Shown: positions 42,720 through 53,558 of the stretch, one piece after another
Numbering within the stretch: position 1 is the stretch's first letter
How the letters are laid out: each line of letters starts with the position of its first letter
Assembly: GCF_013343715.1 (NCBI RefSeq)
Contig: NZ_JABUNR010000002.1
Span: 124,001 to 188,000, forward strand
DNA: 64,000 nt
Reading direction: 5' to 3'
From: Mesobacillus harenae
GTDB lineage: Bacteria; Bacillota; Bacilli; Bacillales; Cytobacillaceae
Program-made: the position numbers and the translations under genes
Notes under the pieces: generated by a model
The model's input: the letters and a program-made list of their open reading frames with translations, nothing else
Database searches by the model: none
What the model was told of the DNA's origin: nothing

Positions 42720-44210
42720 TTAGTTTAAACAGTTATTCACCATTTTGACATACTTTGTGACCGTAGCAGCTGAAAGACCATATTTAGTCGCTACCTTCTG
42801 CTTCGAGGCTTTGTTGTGGCGCAGCTGTTCCCAAACATACTCAACCGCAGCAGCCCAGGCTTTTTGATTTTTAAAATCATAGCCGGCCCCCACCGCTTCT
42901 TCAAAAACGGAAAACCATAATAAGTAAATGCCCGCTTCCTCTGAATCGGCCGGATAATGATACTCATACAGCAACTTAGCTGTTTCATGAGCGTTCATCA
43001 ATAGCTTGCTTGCCCCCCGCTTGTTGGAACCGGTCTGGACAAACTCAAAATAATCCTTTTCTGTGGAAGTCAGTTTTACCTTCTTAATCGTTTCGATAAT
43101 TTCTCTTTTTTTCTCTGATAATGAAGTAAGAAACAGAGCAAATAACCGTTCTTCGGAATACTCACTTTTCAGGCGGGTTAGAATTTCGCTCTCAAACGAA
43201 TCCCCAGCAGATATTTCATCAGACCACGGCTCGAGTCCGGCTTTTTCAGGATTAAAATCAATCACTTGCTTCCAAGCCCATTTTGCAGTCTGTTGTTTTC
43301 CTGTGTGATACGCTGAATGCGCCAGCCAGTAATAGAACGGACCGTCACCATCATAACCAGACTTATGAAGCTTTTTCAGCCACTTGTATGCAAGATCATG
43401 CTCACCGATTAAAGCAAACGTTGCTCCAAGCTTGAACTGGTGTTCTGACAGCATTGGATTAACTTTGCTTAACATATTCTTTAATTCTATTACACTGCTA
43501 ATCTCATTCTCGTAAAAAGCAAACACAAGTCCATTACAAAGCGCATGAAGATTGCCTTGATTTCGTGTCAGCACATCTTCAAGAATTTTTTTGGCTTTAA
43601 CTGTTTCGCCGAGGTAAAAATAAGCTAACGCAAGATTATTGTAGGCTGACCAGTATTCTGGATATTCCTCAATGATTTGCTCAAATATTTTAATGGCTTC
43701 TGGGAATTCGCCGTTTTCAAGCAGCCCTCTAGCCTGATCCTGCTTAACAATTAAATCATCTTCTTCATAGAGGAGTTCATCAAGTTCCTCTGCCTCAACA
43801 GCAAGCAGATCCATCAGGTCCTCTGTTTCTTCTAAAAACTCGCCATCTGTATTATGCTCGATATACATATTGGCATGATGATAAGCATCTTTAAATAATC
43901 CCATATGGGCATAGTTATTTGCTAAAAAATAATGACATTCCGTCATTTCTTGGTCCAATTCCTCAAGGATCATGTGCAAAAGACGAATCGATTGCTGGTA
44001 ATCGCCCAGCTCCGTGTAAACAATCGCCAGCTGACAGACAATCATCGGCTCCCCGGGCTCAAGCTGCATAGCACGTTGAAAATACTTGCTGGCTTTTTTC
44101 AGATCCCGCCTATGAAATGCCTTGATCCCCTTTGTGAAGTAATATTCACCAGTTGGAACAAACGAAACGACCTGCGCCTTTGGTTTTAGTGCTTTATTGT
44201 CTTTTCCCAT
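42720..44210 (-). CDS. TPR-repeat protein (YvcD-like)
   Basis: Cytoplasmic protein of 496 residues with TPR units at residues about 21-130 (AFHRRDLKKASKYFQRAMQLEPGE) and about 158-230 (PEAIKIFEQIIEEYPEYWSAYNNLALAYFYLGE), an acidic linker, and a C-terminal helix-turn-helix-like segment (QKVATKYGLSAATVTKYVKMVNN). Ortholog position matches yvcD next to trxB. A scaffold or regulatory role is likely; none is established. Confidence 0.85.
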   Translation of the reverse strand: MGKDNKALKPKAQVVSFVPTGEYYFTKGIKAFHRRDLKKASKYFQRAMQLEPGEPMIVCQLAIVYTELGDYQQSIRLLHMILEELDQEMTECHYFLANNYAHMGLFKDAYHHANMYIEHNTDGEFLEETEDLMDLLAVEAEELDELLYEEDDLIVKQDQARGLLENGEFPEAIKIFEQIIEEYPEYWSAYNNLALAYFYLGETVKAKKILEDVLTRNQGNLHALCNGLVFAFYENEISSVIELKNMLSKVNPMLSEHQFKLGATFALIGEHDLAYKWLKKLHKSGYDGDGPFYYWLAHSAYHTGKQQTAKWAWKQVIDFNPEKAGLEPWSDEISAGDSFESEILTRLKSEYSEERLFALFLTSLSEKKREIIETIKKVKLTSTEKDYFEFVQTGSNKRGASKLLMNAHETAKLLYEYHYPADSEEAGIYLLWFSVFEEAVGAGYDFKNQKAWAAAVEYVWEQLRHNKASKQKVATKYGLSAATVTKYVKMVNNCLN

Positions 44211-44469
44211 TGAGCCCTCCGTAAATGATTATTAACTAACGTAGTATATCACAGGTAGAGCCTGTTCAGGAAGGGTATGTGAGAAAGTCTTTTGGATAGG
44301 AGGCAGTTTTAATTTGGAGAGCATGGAGTTTTCTGTCAATGCGAATAGGGGCACAATGCTTGAGGCATGGGATAAGACAAACCAGGCAAATACTTGATTA
44401 AAATTATATTATAGAATGCAGACATAAACTTCTACACTGCAGGTACTATCCTTTTCCGCTTCAGGCAGT

Positions 44470-44554
44470 CGCTTTCCGCGGGCAACACTTCAGCTTCCTC
44501 GGAAGAAAACCGCTTCCTGCGGGATCTTCAGTTGTTGCTTTTCCCGCTGGAGTC
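44470..44554 (-). repeat. Inverted copy of the core of the 52.1-kb repeat
   Basis: This 85-base block is the reverse complement, nearly base for base, of 52157-52241 (for example CGCTTTCCGCGGGCAAC and GAAGAAAACCGCTTCC match its complement). Confidence 0.85.
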
Positions 44555-44568
44555 GACTGCCCTTCGCT

Positions 44569-44736
44569 TCAATCATGATGCCTACTCATTTATAGATGCA
44601 ACACTAGCGGAGGAAATACACGAAGACTCCTGCGGGATAGCGAAGAAGTTGAGACCCCGCAGTGAGGGACGAACGAGGAGGCTCAGCTCGAGCCCGCGGA
44701 AAGCGTAGTGTATTTCCAGAGCTGTAGTTTTGTCGC
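44569..44736 (+). repeat. Palindromic intergenic repeat, copy 1
   Basis: Outer arms are identical to those at 52103-52275 (CATTTATAGATGCAACACTA and GTAGTGTATTTCCAGAGC) and inverted to each other (GGAAATACAC / GTGTATTTCC). The core differs: here TAGCGAAGAAGTTGAGACC and GAACGAGGAGGCTCAGC, a module common in Bacillus intergenic repeats. Confidence 0.85.
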
Positions 44737-44785
44737 AGAATGGGTAAAATCAATGTTCAAAATTATATACTTTCTTGTTTTTAAA

Positions 44786-44816
44786 TAAAAACCGGCCTCG
44801 TTTTCAGGCCGGTCAG
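44786..44816 (-). terminator. Histidine operon terminator
   Basis: GACCGGCCT-gaaaacg-AGGCCGGTTTTTATTT on the minus strand, right after the hisI stop. Confidence 0.92.
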
Positions 44817-44821
44817 GTCAC

Positions 44822-45472
44822 TTATTTATTGTGTCTTTCTCTTAGAACGCCGAGCACTTCTTTGAGCGGAAGCTTCTGCTCCTGCAATAAAACCAATAAA
44901 TGATACAGGAGGTCGGCACTTTCCCACTTAAGTTCCTCTGCATCGCGGTTTTTGGCAGCGATAATAACTTCCGATGCTTCTTCCCCGACCTTTTTCAGAA
45001 TCTTATCGACGCCTTTTTCAAATAAATATGTAGTGTAGGCCCCTTCTGGACGTTCCTTCTCACGGTCGGCAATCAGCCTTTCAAGCTCAATCAGAATAGC
45101 AACATCCGAATCAGCAGCTTTTCCTGTTTCTGCAATCCCCTGTGTATCTTCTGCTTTATACAACTCTTCAGAGAAGCAGCTTATAGCACCGGTATGGCAG
45201 GCAGGCCCAGTTGGCTTCACTAGCACCACGAGCGCATCCTTGTCACAATCAAGTTTGATCTCTACAATTGTTTGCGTGTTTCCGCTTGTCACTCCCTTAT
45301 GCCACAGCTCTTGTCGTGAACGGCTGTAGAACCAGGTTTCACCAGTTTCGAGCGACTTTTGCAATGATTCCTCGTTCATATAAGCAAGCGTTAAAACTTC
45401 TTTTGAACTGGCATCCTGAACAATCGCCGGGATCAGTCCATTTGCATCATATTTTAATTCCTGCAAACTCAT
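44822..45472 (-). CDS. hisI: Bifunctional phosphoribosyl-AMP cyclohydrolase / phosphoribosyl-ATP pyrophosphatase
   Basis: Second and third steps of histidine synthesis. 216 residues: N-terminal cyclohydrolase ([13 protein letters not shown], zinc Cys in [12 protein letters not shown] and [12 protein letters not shown]) and C-terminal pyrophosphatase ([22 protein letters not shown]). The fused form is usual in Bacillus. Overlaps hisF by four bases. Confidence 0.97.
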   Translation of the reverse strand: MSLQELKYDANGLIPAIVQDASSKEVLTLAYMNEESLQKSLETGETWFYSRSRQELWHKGVTSGNTQTIVEIKLDCDKDALVVLVKPTGPACHTGAISCFSEELYKAEDTQGIAETGKAADSDVAILIELERLIADREKERPEGAYTTYLFEKGVDKILKKVGEEASEVIIAAKNRDAEELKWESADLLYHLLVLLQEQKLPLKEVLGVLRERHNK

Positions 45473-46227
45473 CTTACAGCCACTCCTTTCTCCTTCAAAT
45501 CTGCTTTCACTTCCTCGATCGATGTTTCTTTATAATGAAAAATTGATGCAGCTAAGGCCGCATCCGCTTTACCTTTTGTAAAAGCTTCCGCAAAATGAGA
45601 AGCATTTCCTGCTCCGCCTGATGCAATAACCGGTACGCTGACAGCATCGCTTACTGCCTTTGTCAGGGCAAGATCAAAGCCGTTTTTTTCGCCATCACTG
45701 TCCATGCTTGTCAGCAAAATTTCACCAGCACCGCGCAATACTGCTTCTTTCGCCCAATCAATTACTTCCCACTCAGTTGGCTTGCGTCCGCCATGTGTGT
45801 AAACGCGCCATGACCCAAGCTCACTATCATATTTTGCATCAATCGCAACAACGATGCACTGTGTTCCAAAGAAATCTGCGCCCTCGGAAATCAATTCCGG
45901 ATTCAGTACCGCTGCTGTATTCAAACTAACCTTATCAGCTCCAGAACGTAAAATTCGCTTCATGTCTTCCAAAGAATTAATTCCGCCGCCGACAGTAAAA
46001 GGTATCGCCAGCTCGGAGGCAACAGCCTGAACCACTTCAACCATTGTTTTACGGCCTTCATGGGACGCCGAAATATCCAGGAACACAAGCTCATCAGCGC
46101 CTTGCTTATCATAAAAGCGCGCAAGCTCAACTGGATCACCTGCATCGCGAAGCTGTACAAACTGAATTCCTTTAACAACTCTTCCTTCTTTTACATCAAG
46201 ACAAGGAATAATTCGTTTTGTCAGCAT
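45469..46227 (-). CDS. hisF: Imidazole glycerol phosphate synthase, cyclase subunit
   Basis: (beta/alpha)8 barrel that, with HisH, forms imidazole glycerol phosphate and AICAR. 252 residues; catalytic Asp in [13 protein letters not shown] and in VVAIDAKYD, phosphate sites VGGGINS and ASGGAG. Directly follows hisA without a gap. Confidence 0.98.
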   Translation of the reverse strand: MLTKRIIPCLDVKEGRVVKGIQFVQLRDAGDPVELARFYDKQGADELVFLDISASHEGRKTMVEVVQAVASELAIPFTVGGGINSLEDMKRILRSGADKVSLNTAAVLNPELISEGADFFGTQCIVVAIDAKYDSELGSWRVYTHGGRKPTEWEVIDWAKEAVLRGAGEILLTSMDSDGEKNGFDLALTKAVSDAVSVPVIASGGAGNASHFAEAFTKGKADAALAASIFHYKETSIEEVKADLKEKGVAVR

Positions 46228-46959
46228 TTATTCTTTCCCCGTTTCCAAAGCCTGTTTTACAGTAAAGCGGCCCTCATAAATCGCCTTACCGATAATGGCA
46301 CCATTCACTCCGGTGGCACTTAAATTTTTTAAAGCAGTAAGATCGGCAAGCTCACTTACCCCTCCGGAGGCTATGACACTTTTGCCTGTTTCCAAAGCCA
46401 TTTGCTTGACCGCCTCTAGATTCGGGCCCGCCAGCGTCCCATCTGTTGCAATATCGGTAAAGATAAACGTCTCAGCCCCGGCTTGCGCAAATCGTTTGCC
46501 AAGCTCGACGGCTTTTACCTCTGATGTGCTCATCCAGCCATGGGTTGCTACATAGCCATCTTTCGCATCAATGCCAATGGCAATCTGGCCTGAGTACTTC
46601 CGGACCATTTCTTCAGCAAATTCCGGATCCGATACGGCAATACTTCCAATAATCACGCGGGCCACGCCATTATTAAGATAATGGAGAATATCTTCCTCAC
46701 TGCGAATCCCGCCGCCAATTTGCACTTTGGCTTTTAGTTCGCGTGCTGCCTGAATCACATATTCATCGTTAACACGCTTTCCATCCTTAGCGCCATCCAA
46801 ATCGACCATATGAATCCATCCTGCACCCTCATCTGCAAACTTTTTTGCCATATCAAAGGGAGAATCTCCATACACTGTTTCTTTATCGTAATCGCCTTGA
46901 AGGAGGCGGACGCAGTTTCCGCCCCTCATATCAATTGCCGGGTAGATTGTAAAACTCAT
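46228..46959 (-). CDS. hisA: ProFAR isomerase
   Basis: (beta/alpha)8 barrel, fourth step of histidine synthesis. 243 residues with [35 protein letters not shown], the second Asp in [16 protein letters not shown], and IASGGVSEL. Overlaps hisH by four bases. Confidence 0.98.
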   Translation of the reverse strand: MSFTIYPAIDMRGGNCVRLLQGDYDKETVYGDSPFDMAKKFADEGAGWIHMVDLDGAKDGKRVNDEYVIQAARELKAKVQIGGGIRSEEDILHYLNNGVARVIIGSIAVSDPEFAEEMVRKYSGQIAIGIDAKDGYVATHGWMSTSEVKAVELGKRFAQAGAETFIFTDIATDGTLAGPNLEAVKQMALETGKSVIASGGVSELADLTALKNLSATGVNGAIIGKAIYEGRFTVKQALETGKE

Positions 46960-47594
46960 TGGACTGCCTTCCTTTCCTCAGCCAGCCTTGTAAAATTCCG
47001 TAAAAGTTCCATCCCAAGGCTGCCGCTTTTTTCTGGGTGGAACTGCATACCATATATATTTCCTTTTCCAACTACAGCCGGCACCACTACATCATACTCG
47101 GCTGCAGCAATTAGCACATCCTGTTCGTTCGTTTTTACATAAAAGGAATGAACAAAATAAACATAATCCTCTTCAATATTTGTTAAAATATCGGACGAAC
47201 GGACAAATGAGAGGTTGTTCCAGCCCATATGGGGGACTTTGTACGTATTGCCGTCAGCTGACCGGCCAGGAAACATATGACAGCTTCCCGATAATAAACC
47301 GAGCCCTTTTGTTGGGCCATTTTCTTCACTTTCTTCAAATAAAAGCTGCATGCCCAGGCAAATTCCCAGCAATGGTTTCCCTGTTGCGGCAAACTCCTTC
47401 ACCATTTTCGCGAGCCCTGTTTCACTCAGGCGCTCCATAGCATCCCGATAGGACCCCACCCCTGGTAAAATCAGTGCATCAGCAGCCATTAATTCACTTT
47501 CGTCTTCAGATAAAAAATAAGGAACCCCCAGGCGTTCAAGCGCTTTGCTGACACTGAATAAATTCCCCATTCCATAATCCGCGATGCCAATCAT
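46956..47594 (-). CDS. hisH: Imidazole glycerol phosphate synthase, glutaminase subunit
   Basis: Class I glutamine amidotransferase feeding ammonia to HisF. Catalytic Cys in [15 protein letters not shown] (about residue 80), His and Glu in [11 protein letters not shown]. Start taken at the ATG at 47594 ([12 protein letters not shown]) with AAGGGTG upstream; the frame can be read from a GTG at 47603. Confidence 0.97.
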   Translation of the reverse strand: MIGIADYGMGNLFSVSKALERLGVPYFLSEDESELMAADALILPGVGSYRDAMERLSETGLAKMVKEFAATGKPLLGICLGMQLLFEESEENGPTKGLGLLSGSCHMFPGRSADGNTYKVPHMGWNNLSFVRSSDILTNIEEDYVYFVHSFYVKTNEQDVLIAAAEYDVVVPAVVGKGNIYGMQFHPEKSGSLGMELLRNFTRLAEERKAVQ

Positions 47595-47682
47595 ATAGAA
47601 CACCCTTCCATGGAACCGTGTTTTTCTGCTATCTTTTTAGCCGACCCAATAGGGTAACAACTACTCCCTTTAGGTTAATTTT

Positions 47683-48270
47683 TTACAGCAATCCTTTTGT
47701 GGATGGAACTCCTTTTATCCTCGGGTCAATGGTAGTTGCGTCATCCAAGGCACGAGCGAGAGCTTTAAAAATTGCTTCAATAATATGATGAGTGTTATGG
47801 CCGTAATGGACAATGACATGAAGGTTCATTCTAGCTTCAAGCGCCAGTTTCCACAGGAATTCATGAACAAGCTCGGTATCAAATGTACCAACTTTTGCAG
47901 CCGGGAGATTCGCACGCATTTCGAGGTGCGGACGATTGCTTAAATCAATGACAACCTGCGCCAGTGCATCATCCATCGGCACAAATGCATTTCCATAACG
48001 CCTGATGCCACCCTTGTCTCCAAGCGCTTCCCTTAATGCTTGTCCAAGGCAAATCCCGATATCTTCAGTTGTATGATGGTCATCAACATCCGTATCACCA
48101 TTTGCATTAACGGTCAGATTAAATTGTCCGTGCTTTGTAAAAAGGTCAAGCATATGTGTAAGAAACGGAACCCCAGTTACTAAGTCTGAGCGGCCTTCTC
48201 CGTCTACGTCAAAACTTAATTCAATTTGCGTTTCACTTGTTTTTCTGCTGATTGCTGCCGTTCTTTCCAT
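47683..48270 (-). CDS. hisB: Imidazoleglycerol-phosphate dehydratase
   Basis: Manganese enzyme, sixth step. About 195 residues with the paired metal motifs [19 protein letters not shown] and [19 protein letters not shown]. Monofunctional as in other Firmicutes. ATG at 48270 has GGAGG seven bases upstream and is preferred over the in-frame ATG at 48276. Confidence 0.97.
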   Translation of the reverse strand: MERTAAISRKTSETQIELSFDVDGEGRSDLVTGVPFLTHMLDLFTKHGQFNLTVNANGDTDVDDHHTTEDIGICLGQALREALGDKGGIRRYGNAFVPMDDALAQVVIDLSNRPHLEMRANLPAAKVGTFDTELVHEFLWKLALEARMNLHVIVHYGHNTHHIIEAIFKALARALDDATTIDPRIKGVPSTKGLL

Positions 48271-48367
48271 TTCCATTCCTCCATTGCTTCGGCTCTTTAA
48301 TATTAAAAAACTTTCATATAGTTAAAGTTTATAGGCATTTCTTTTTTTCTGAAGGTAATTAGCAGGA

Positions 48368-49636
48368 CTATTTTTTCAATCTCGACTCCACTGCACGGGC
48401 ATGAGCTTCAAGCCCTTCCAGGCGGGCGAATCTTGCAATCTTATCTCCATTATCCTTTAATGCTGATTCGCTGTACATTATGATACTTGATTTCTTCTGA
48501 AAATCATCGATGTTAAGCGGACTGGAGAAGCGTGCGGTTCCGTTAGTCGGCAGAACATGGTTGGGCCCTGCAAAATAGTCGCCCACAGGCTCAGAGCTGT
48601 AACGTCCAAGAAAAATAGCTCCTGCATTGCGAATTTTCCCGAGGAGTTCCATCGGGTTTTCGGTTAGGATCTCCAGATGCTCAGGCGCAATTTTGTTAAC
48701 CGCAGCAATGGCCTGATCCATTGTTTCTGCTATGTAAATAGCACCAAAATCTTCAATTGACTTCCTGGCAATCTCCTCGCGCGGTAAGCTTGCAAGCTGC
48801 TTTTCAACTTCATCTTTAACAGCAGCAGCCAAAAACTCTGAAGTGGTCACGAGAATACTGCATGCACGAGGGTCGTGTTCAGCCTGAGATAACAAATCTG
48901 CTGCCACTTCATCCGGAAAAGCTGAATCATCAGCAAGGATCGCGATCTCACTTGGGCCAGCAATCATATCGATGTCGACATCACCGAAAACCTCCCGTTT
49001 TGCTAGAGCGACAAAGATATTTCCTGGTCCAACGATCTTGTCAACAGGACGGATCGTTTCAGTACCGTAAGCGAGCCCTGCAATGGCTTGCGCTCCTCCC
49101 AGTTTATAGATCTCTTCCACTCCAGCCTCCTTAGCAGCTACCAAAACAGCTGCCGGGAGCTTTCCAGTTTGGTTAGGCGGAGAAACCATGACGATCCGCT
49201 CAACTCCGGCAGTTTTTGCAGGAATCACGTTCATGAGAACAGAAGAGGGGTAAGCCGCGGTGCCACCCGGGACATACACGCCAACCGAATCCAGCGCCGT
49301 TATTTTTTGCCCAAGAACCGTTCCGTTTTCTTCTGTTGTCATCCATGATGGACGAAGCTGTTTTTCATGAAAGCTGCGGATATTTTGAGCAGCCTCCCTA
49401 ATGATTACCTGATCTTCGGGTGATACTAGCCCGTATGCCTCCTCGATTTCCTCAGCCTTAACAGCGAAATCAGCAAGTTTCACTCCGTCGAACTTATCGG
49501 TAAAAGCTTTTAAAGCCTGGTCTCCGTTCTGTTTCACTTCAGAAATGATCTGTTGGACGGCTGTCCGCTGTTCCTCTGTACCGCCATCAACTGTCCGTTT
49601 TATTGATATCTCATTATTTACATTGATAATTTTCAT
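48368..49636 (-). CDS. hisD: Histidinol dehydrogenase
   Basis: Zinc enzyme for the last two oxidation steps to histidine. 422 residues; signature region [31 protein letters not shown], zinc and catalytic His in [10 protein letters not shown] and APEHLEI, and [18 protein letters not shown]. Separated from hisB by about 95 bases. Confidence 0.98.
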   Translation of the reverse strand: MKIINVNNEISIKRTVDGGTEEQRTAVQQIISEVKQNGDQALKAFTDKFDGVKLADFAVKAEEIEEAYGLVSPEDQVIIREAAQNIRSFHEKQLRPSWMTTEENGTVLGQKITALDSVGVYVPGGTAAYPSSVLMNVIPAKTAGVERIVMVSPPNQTGKLPAAVLVAAKEAGVEEIYKLGGAQAIAGLAYGTETIRPVDKIVGPGNIFVALAKREVFGDVDIDMIAGPSEIAILADDSAFPDEVAADLLSQAEHDPRACSILVTTSEFLAAAVKDEVEKQLASLPREEIARKSIEDFGAIYIAETMDQAIAAVNKIAPEHLEILTENPMELLGKIRNAGAIFLGRYSSEPVGDYFAGPNHVLPTNGTARFSSPLNIDDFQKKSSIIMYSESALKDNGDKIARFARLEGLEAHARAVESRLKK

Positions 49637-49661
49637 TTTCGCATCCTCATCCTTTTCAAGC

Positions 49662-50294
49662 TTAGGCCGGGTTTACTACCTTTGAAAGGCGGCTGACAAG
49701 CTCACTGATCCGGGCATCCTTCATGCGGTAGCTGACTGGATTGACGATGAGCCTTGAAGTAATGTCAGTAATTTTCTCATATTCAACAAGCCCGTTTTCT
49801 TTTAGCGTTTGTCCTGTTGAAACAATATCTACAATCCGATCCGACAGGCCGATAATCGGTGCCAGTTCAATCGAACCGTTCAACTTAATAATTTCAACCT
49901 GCTCCCCTTGCTCCCGGAAATACGCTGCTGCTAAATGCGGATATTTCGTGGCTACCTTTGGGGCAACATCGTTCATTTTTTTATCCGGAAGGCCAGCTAC
50001 TGCCAGGTAGCAGCCGCTGATCTTCAAATCTAGAAGTTCATAAACATCACGCTCTTCCTCAAGCATAACATCCTTGCCGGCAATACCGAGGTCGGCAACA
50101 CCATGCTCAACATACGTCGGAACGTCCATTGGCTTCGCTAAAATAAACTGAAACTTTTCTTCTTCCACTTCTATTATTAATTTTCTAGAATCATCAAACT
50201 CTGGTGGCAGCTCATAACCTGCCCCGCGCAATAGCTCAACAGCTTCCAAAAAAATCCGGCCCTTCGGCATCGCAATTGTCAGCATTTCCTTCAT
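49662..50294 (-). CDS. hisG: ATP phosphoribosyltransferase, short catalytic subunit
   Basis: First committed step. 210 residues: the short form lacking the C-terminal regulatory domain, which depends on HisZ. Motifs [28 protein letters not shown] and [14 protein letters not shown] (PRPP loop). Overlaps hisZ by four bases. Confidence 0.98.
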   Translation of the reverse strand: MKEMLTIAMPKGRIFLEAVELLRGAGYELPPEFDDSRKLIIEVEEEKFQFILAKPMDVPTYVEHGVADLGIAGKDVMLEEERDVYELLDLKISGCYLAVAGLPDKKMNDVAPKVATKYPHLAAAYFREQGEQVEIIKLNGSIELAPIIGLSDRIVDIVSTGQTLKENGLVEYEKITDITSRLIVNPVSYRMKDARISELVSRLSKVVNPA

Positions 50295-51475
50295 GATAGT
50301 GGCCCCTTCCCAGTTTTTCCGACGAGAAAAGTGATGTCGGAAAACTTACTCGTGCAGGCATCAATATCTTTGACCCCGCTAATATCCTGAAGGACAACAT
50401 TCTCCCCATTTGCCCGCTTTTCAGCCGCTGCCGCAAAGGCTTCCTGTCTGCGTTCAGAACTAAACAGCACACAATGGAGCGGTGTAGTTTCCTGAAGGCC
50501 TCCTAGGCTCTCCAGCAGGCGATCCAGGCGGACTGCAAAACCTGTCGCCCCTGTTGGCTTGCCGAATTTTTGCAGAAGGCGGTCATAGCGGCCTCCATTA
50601 CCGATCGGAAAGCCTACGTTTCCGGCATAAATTTCAAATAAAATGCCAGTATAGTAGCTCATATGGCTTACAAGCGTTAAATCAAATTTTACGGAGGATT
50701 CGACTCCATATTCACGGATAATATCCCAAAGGACGCGAAGTTCCCCAATTGCTGCTTTACCTTTCCCATTCTCAACGACTGATAAGGCTTTGTCGATGAC
50801 TTCTTCTCCGCCGCGCATATCAAGAAAGCTGAATAAGCGCTGCCGGTCAATCGATGATAAGGATAAGGATTGAACATGCTCCCTGTATCCCACATAATTT
50901 TTCTCAAATAGATATTTGGTCAAGGTTTGGGCCCGTTCTTCATTTCCGAGAATTTGTAAAAATAAATCCTGAACAAAGCCAATATGCCCGACAGACAATT
51001 GGAAATTGGTTAAGCCTGCTTTTTTTAATGAGGAAACAGCAAGGGCAATCATCTCGCCATCAGCACTGATGGTGTTGTCACCAATACATTCAACGCCAAC
51101 CTGTTCAAACTCAGCCGGCCGCCCCCCCTCGCGCTGCTGAGCCCGGTAAAGGCTCTCCGAGTAGGCCAAACGAAGCGGCAGATCATCATTCAACAGCTTT
51201 GAGGCTGCAACGCGTGCAATTGGAGCTGTCATATCAGGGCGGAGCACAAGTGTATGCCCCTGCTGATCAAGGAGTTTAAACAACTGCTGATCCTGGATGG
51301 CTGATGCCGTACCAACCGTTTCGTAATATTCCAAAGCAGGTGTCGCAATAAATTGGTAGCCCCACTGCTTCATTTCGGCTTTTATCGATGATCTGGCGCG
51401 GCTCTTAGTTTCATATAGATCCGGCAGAGTATCTCTCATACCCAGCGGCTTTTCGAACATAAACAGTTCAGTCAT
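50291..51475 (-). CDS. hisZ: ATP phosphoribosyltransferase regulatory subunit
   Basis: Histidyl-tRNA synthetase-like protein that forms the active, histidine-sensitive complex with short HisG. 394 residues with class II synthetase-like motifs ([43 protein letters not shown]). First gene of the his operon; GGGTGA upstream of the ATG. Confidence 0.97.
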   Translation of the reverse strand: MTELFMFEKPLGMRDTLPDLYETKSRARSSIKAEMKQWGYQFIATPALEYYETVGTASAIQDQQLFKLLDQQGHTLVLRPDMTAPIARVAASKLLNDDLPLRLAYSESLYRAQQREGGRPAEFEQVGVECIGDNTISADGEMIALAVSSLKKAGLTNFQLSVGHIGFVQDLFLQILGNEERAQTLTKYLFEKNYVGYREHVQSLSLSSIDRQRLFSFLDMRGGEEVIDKALSVVENGKGKAAIGELRVLWDIIREYGVESSVKFDLTLVSHMSYYTGILFEIYAGNVGFPIGNGGRYDRLLQKFGKPTGATGFAVRLDRLLESLGGLQETTPLHCVLFSSERRQEAFAAAAEKRANGENVVLQDISGVKDIDACTSKFSDITFLVGKTGKGPLS

Positions 51476-51713
51476 TTATTTCACCCTTTGTCAGAAATAG
51501 TAAGTATTTCTATCATATCTTTTTTTAATATAGAATGCATTAAATGGCATTTGCGAAATTTTGCTTTAGTTCGCTAATGTGGTAGCAAGTTGAAGTTATT
51601 AGTAGTTTACCGCTCATGACAATCCCCGTCAACCGAAAACTGACAATTCTCAGGCTAAATTGATTTATAATAAATCGGCTTTTAAGCTATCCTAGACAAA
51701 AAGGGGGATTGCA

Positions 51714-51920
51714 ATGAATGACAAGGTGACAAAAGTCTTTTGGATATCACTTGTAATAGCAGGTGGTTTTATTGCTTGGGGGGTCGCTTCACCTCAAGAG
51801 CTTGAAGCGTCCATGAATGTAGCTAAGAGCTTTTTCCTCGTTAACTTTGGCTGGTTTTATCAGCTGTCTGCAACGTTTTTTCTTGTTTTTGCCTTATTTC
51901 TCATTTGCTATTTAAACCGG
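51714..51920 (+). pseudogene. 5' fragment of a BCCT (betaine/choline) transporter gene
   Basis: The first 65 or so residues (MNDKVTKVFWISLVIAGGFI, then FGWFYQLSATFFLVFALFLI) match the N terminus of OpuD/BetT-type BCCT transporters, which have about 500 residues. Similarity stops where a repeat element begins (about 51917), and the remaining frame to 52016 is repeat-derived. GGGGG upstream of the ATG survives. Non-functional. Confidence 0.8.
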
Positions 51921-52045
51921 ACCGTTGATTTCCGCTGCAGGCACTCGCTTTTAGCAAGGCGTGCGCTGAATCTCCTCAGCGCTAAAGCGCCTGCGGGGTC
52001 CCACCTGTCCCGCTGAACCCGCAGGAGATGGATTGGGCATCCTAG
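51917..52045. repeat. Intergenic repeat element interrupting the BCCT gene
   Basis: Begins ACCGTTGATTTCCGCTGCAG and contains GCTGAATCTCCTCAGCGC, GCGCCTGCGGGGTCCCACC and CCGCTGAACCCGCAGGAG, modules I recall as widespread in Bacillus intergenic regions. A degraded relative in opposite orientation is at 16687-16731. Confidence 0.65.
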
Positions 52046-52102
52046 AGTTAACCCACTCTTGAAAAAAAGAATGCATTTTTGAGGAGTCTCATGCTTTCCG
52101 CT

Positions 52103-52275
52103 TCAATCAAGATGCCTATTCATTTATAGATGCAACACTAGCGGAGGAAATACACGAAGACTCCTGCGGGAAAAGCAACAGCTGAAGATCCCGCAGGAAG
52201 CGGTTTTCTTCCGAGGAAGCTGAAGCGTTGCCCGCGGAAAGCGTAGTGTATTTCCAGAGCGGCAGTTAGGTCGCT
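52103..52275 (+). repeat. Palindromic intergenic repeat, copy 2
   Basis: Outer arms match copy 1 at 44569-44736; the core (AAAAGCAACAGCTGAAGATC to GGAAGCTGAAGCGTTGCCC) differs from copy 1 but recurs inverted at 44470-44554. Inverted ends GGAAATACAC / GTGTATTTCC. Confidence 0.85.
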
Positions 52276-52317
52276 GTATATGTCTATAGTGTTGCTCTAA
52301 ATCAATAGCAGTAATAC

Positions 52318-52380
52318 AAAAAAGAGCTGTACCTGGGAACTGCATCCCAAAGGAGAGGCAGTTCATAGGGCAGCTCTTTA
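52318..52380 (-). terminator. Terminator after the acetyltransferase gene
   Basis: AAAGAGCTG...CAGCTCTTTTTT with an inner GAACTGC/GCAGTTC stem on the minus strand; lies at the end of yvoF. Confidence 0.85.
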
Positions 52381-52911
52381 CTGTTTTTTTCCGTAAATGG
52401 GATCTTCCGCCCATCGTTTGGCAAGTTCTTCTTTTGTATAGATAACCCGCATTGGGTTGCCGCCGACAAATGCACCGGGCGGCACATCCTTATGGACAAG
52501 TGTTCCGGCCGATACGATCGCACCATCGCCGATTGTCACGCCTGGCAGCACTGTTGAATTGGCCCCAATCATAACCTCACTGCCGATCTCGATTGGACCG
52601 AGCCTATATTCCTTAATCAAATATTCATGCGCCAGAAGCGTGGTATTATAGCCGATGACAGTATTGCGGCCGACGCTGATTTTTTCAGGAAACATCACAT
52701 CAAGCATAACCATTAGAGCGAAGGATGTTTGGTCGCCCACCTTCATTCCTAAAAACGTTTTATACATCCAGTTTTTCGCACTTAGAAACGGGGTGTAACG
52801 GGCCAGCTGAATAACGACAAAATTGCGGACAACTTTCCAAAACGGAACAGTCTTGTAAACATGCCAGAGGGAATTTGCACCTTCCACAGGATAACGGATT
52901 GTTTTTCGCAT
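52378..52911 (-). CDS. Hexapeptide-repeat acyltransferase (YvoF-like)
   Basis: Left-handed beta-helix acyltransferase, about 177 residues. Hexapeptide repeats from about residue 75 (ISVGRNTVIGYNTTL, IEIGSEVMIGANSTVLPGVTIGDGAIVSAGTLV) and the terminal GNPMRVI are typical of CysE/LacA-type O-acetyltransferases. Starts three bases after ppaX ends, same operon as hprK-lgt-yvoD-ppaX. Acceptor unknown. Confidence 0.9.
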   Translation of the reverse strand: MRKTIRYPVEGANSLWHVYKTVPFWKVVRNFVVIQLARYTPFLSAKNWMYKTFLGMKVGDQTSFALMVMLDVMFPEKISVGRNTVIGYNTTLLAHEYLIKEYRLGPIEIGSEVMIGANSTVLPGVTIGDGAIVSAGTLVHKDVPPGAFVGGNPMRVIYTKEELAKRWAEDPIYGKKQ

Positions 52912-52913
52912 AG

Positions 52914-53558
52914 CTACACTCCAACAATATCTAGAAGGTCTGCCATGTTTTCGAGCATAAAATCAGGCTTAAATTCAGCTAGGTAGTCACGGCCTTTAAG
53001 TGACCAGGCGACACCGGCTGTTTTTGTCCCGGCATTTTTACCAGCAAGAATGTCATGATAATTATCTCCAACCATAATCGCCTCTTCAGGCTTTGAGTTT
53101 AAAAGCCCAAGAGCTTTATAGACTGGCTCGGGATCTGGCTTTTCGTTCGTAACATGATCAAGGCCGATAACCACTTCAAAAAACTCATCTAGTCCGGTCA
53201 GCTTCAGGCCCTTGTAAATCGTATCTGAAATTTTCGTTGACACAATCGCTAGCTTATAGCCATTTTCTTTTAACGTCCGGACTGTTTCATAAACTCCGGT
53301 AAACTCTTTTACAATCAAATCATGGTTTGCTAAATTATGCTCTCGGTACATCGCAATCATCTCGTCCACTTGTTCAGGGTTCATTTTCCCAAATGTCTCC
53401 CACAAGGACGGACCGATAAACGCATAAACATCTTCCCGCTTGTACTGGCGAGGATAATAATGTTCAAGTGTGTGGAGAAAGGATGAAATAATTAGTTCAT
53501 TTGTATCAATAAGGGTGCCATCCAAATCAAACAGCACGGTGTTAACTTGATTGTTCAT
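52914..53558 (-). CDS. ppaX: Pyrophosphatase PpaX
   Basis: HAD-family phosphatase that removes pyrophosphate formed when HprK/P dephosphorylates HPr-Ser-P. About 214 residues: [10 protein letters not shown] (nucleophile Asp), [20 protein letters not shown] (Lys) and [16 protein letters not shown]. Start at the ATG at 53558; the frame is open to 53588. Overlaps yvoD by about 17 bases. Its presence with hprK fits its role. Confidence 0.93.
   Translation of the reverse strand: MNNQVNTVLFDLDGTLIDTNELIISSFLHTLEHYYPRQYKREDVYAFIGPSLWETFGKMNPEQVDEMIAMYREHNLANHDLIVKEFTGVYETVRTLKENGYKLAIVSTKISDTIYKGLKLTGLDEFFEVVIGLDHVTNEKPDPEPVYKALGLLNSKPEEAIMVGDNYHDILAGKNAGTKTAGVAWSLKGRDYLAEFKPDFMLENMADLLDIVGV

Larger units (their letters stand above)
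44211..44785. other. Long intergenic region filled with repeats
   Basis: No genes. Dominated by the inverted block at 44470-44554 and the palindromic repeat at 44569-44736. Confidence 0.6.

Noticed and set aside
51476..51713. Possible T-box leader for the his operon
   Set aside because: No AGGGTGG-type T-box sequence or antiterminator upstream of hisZ.
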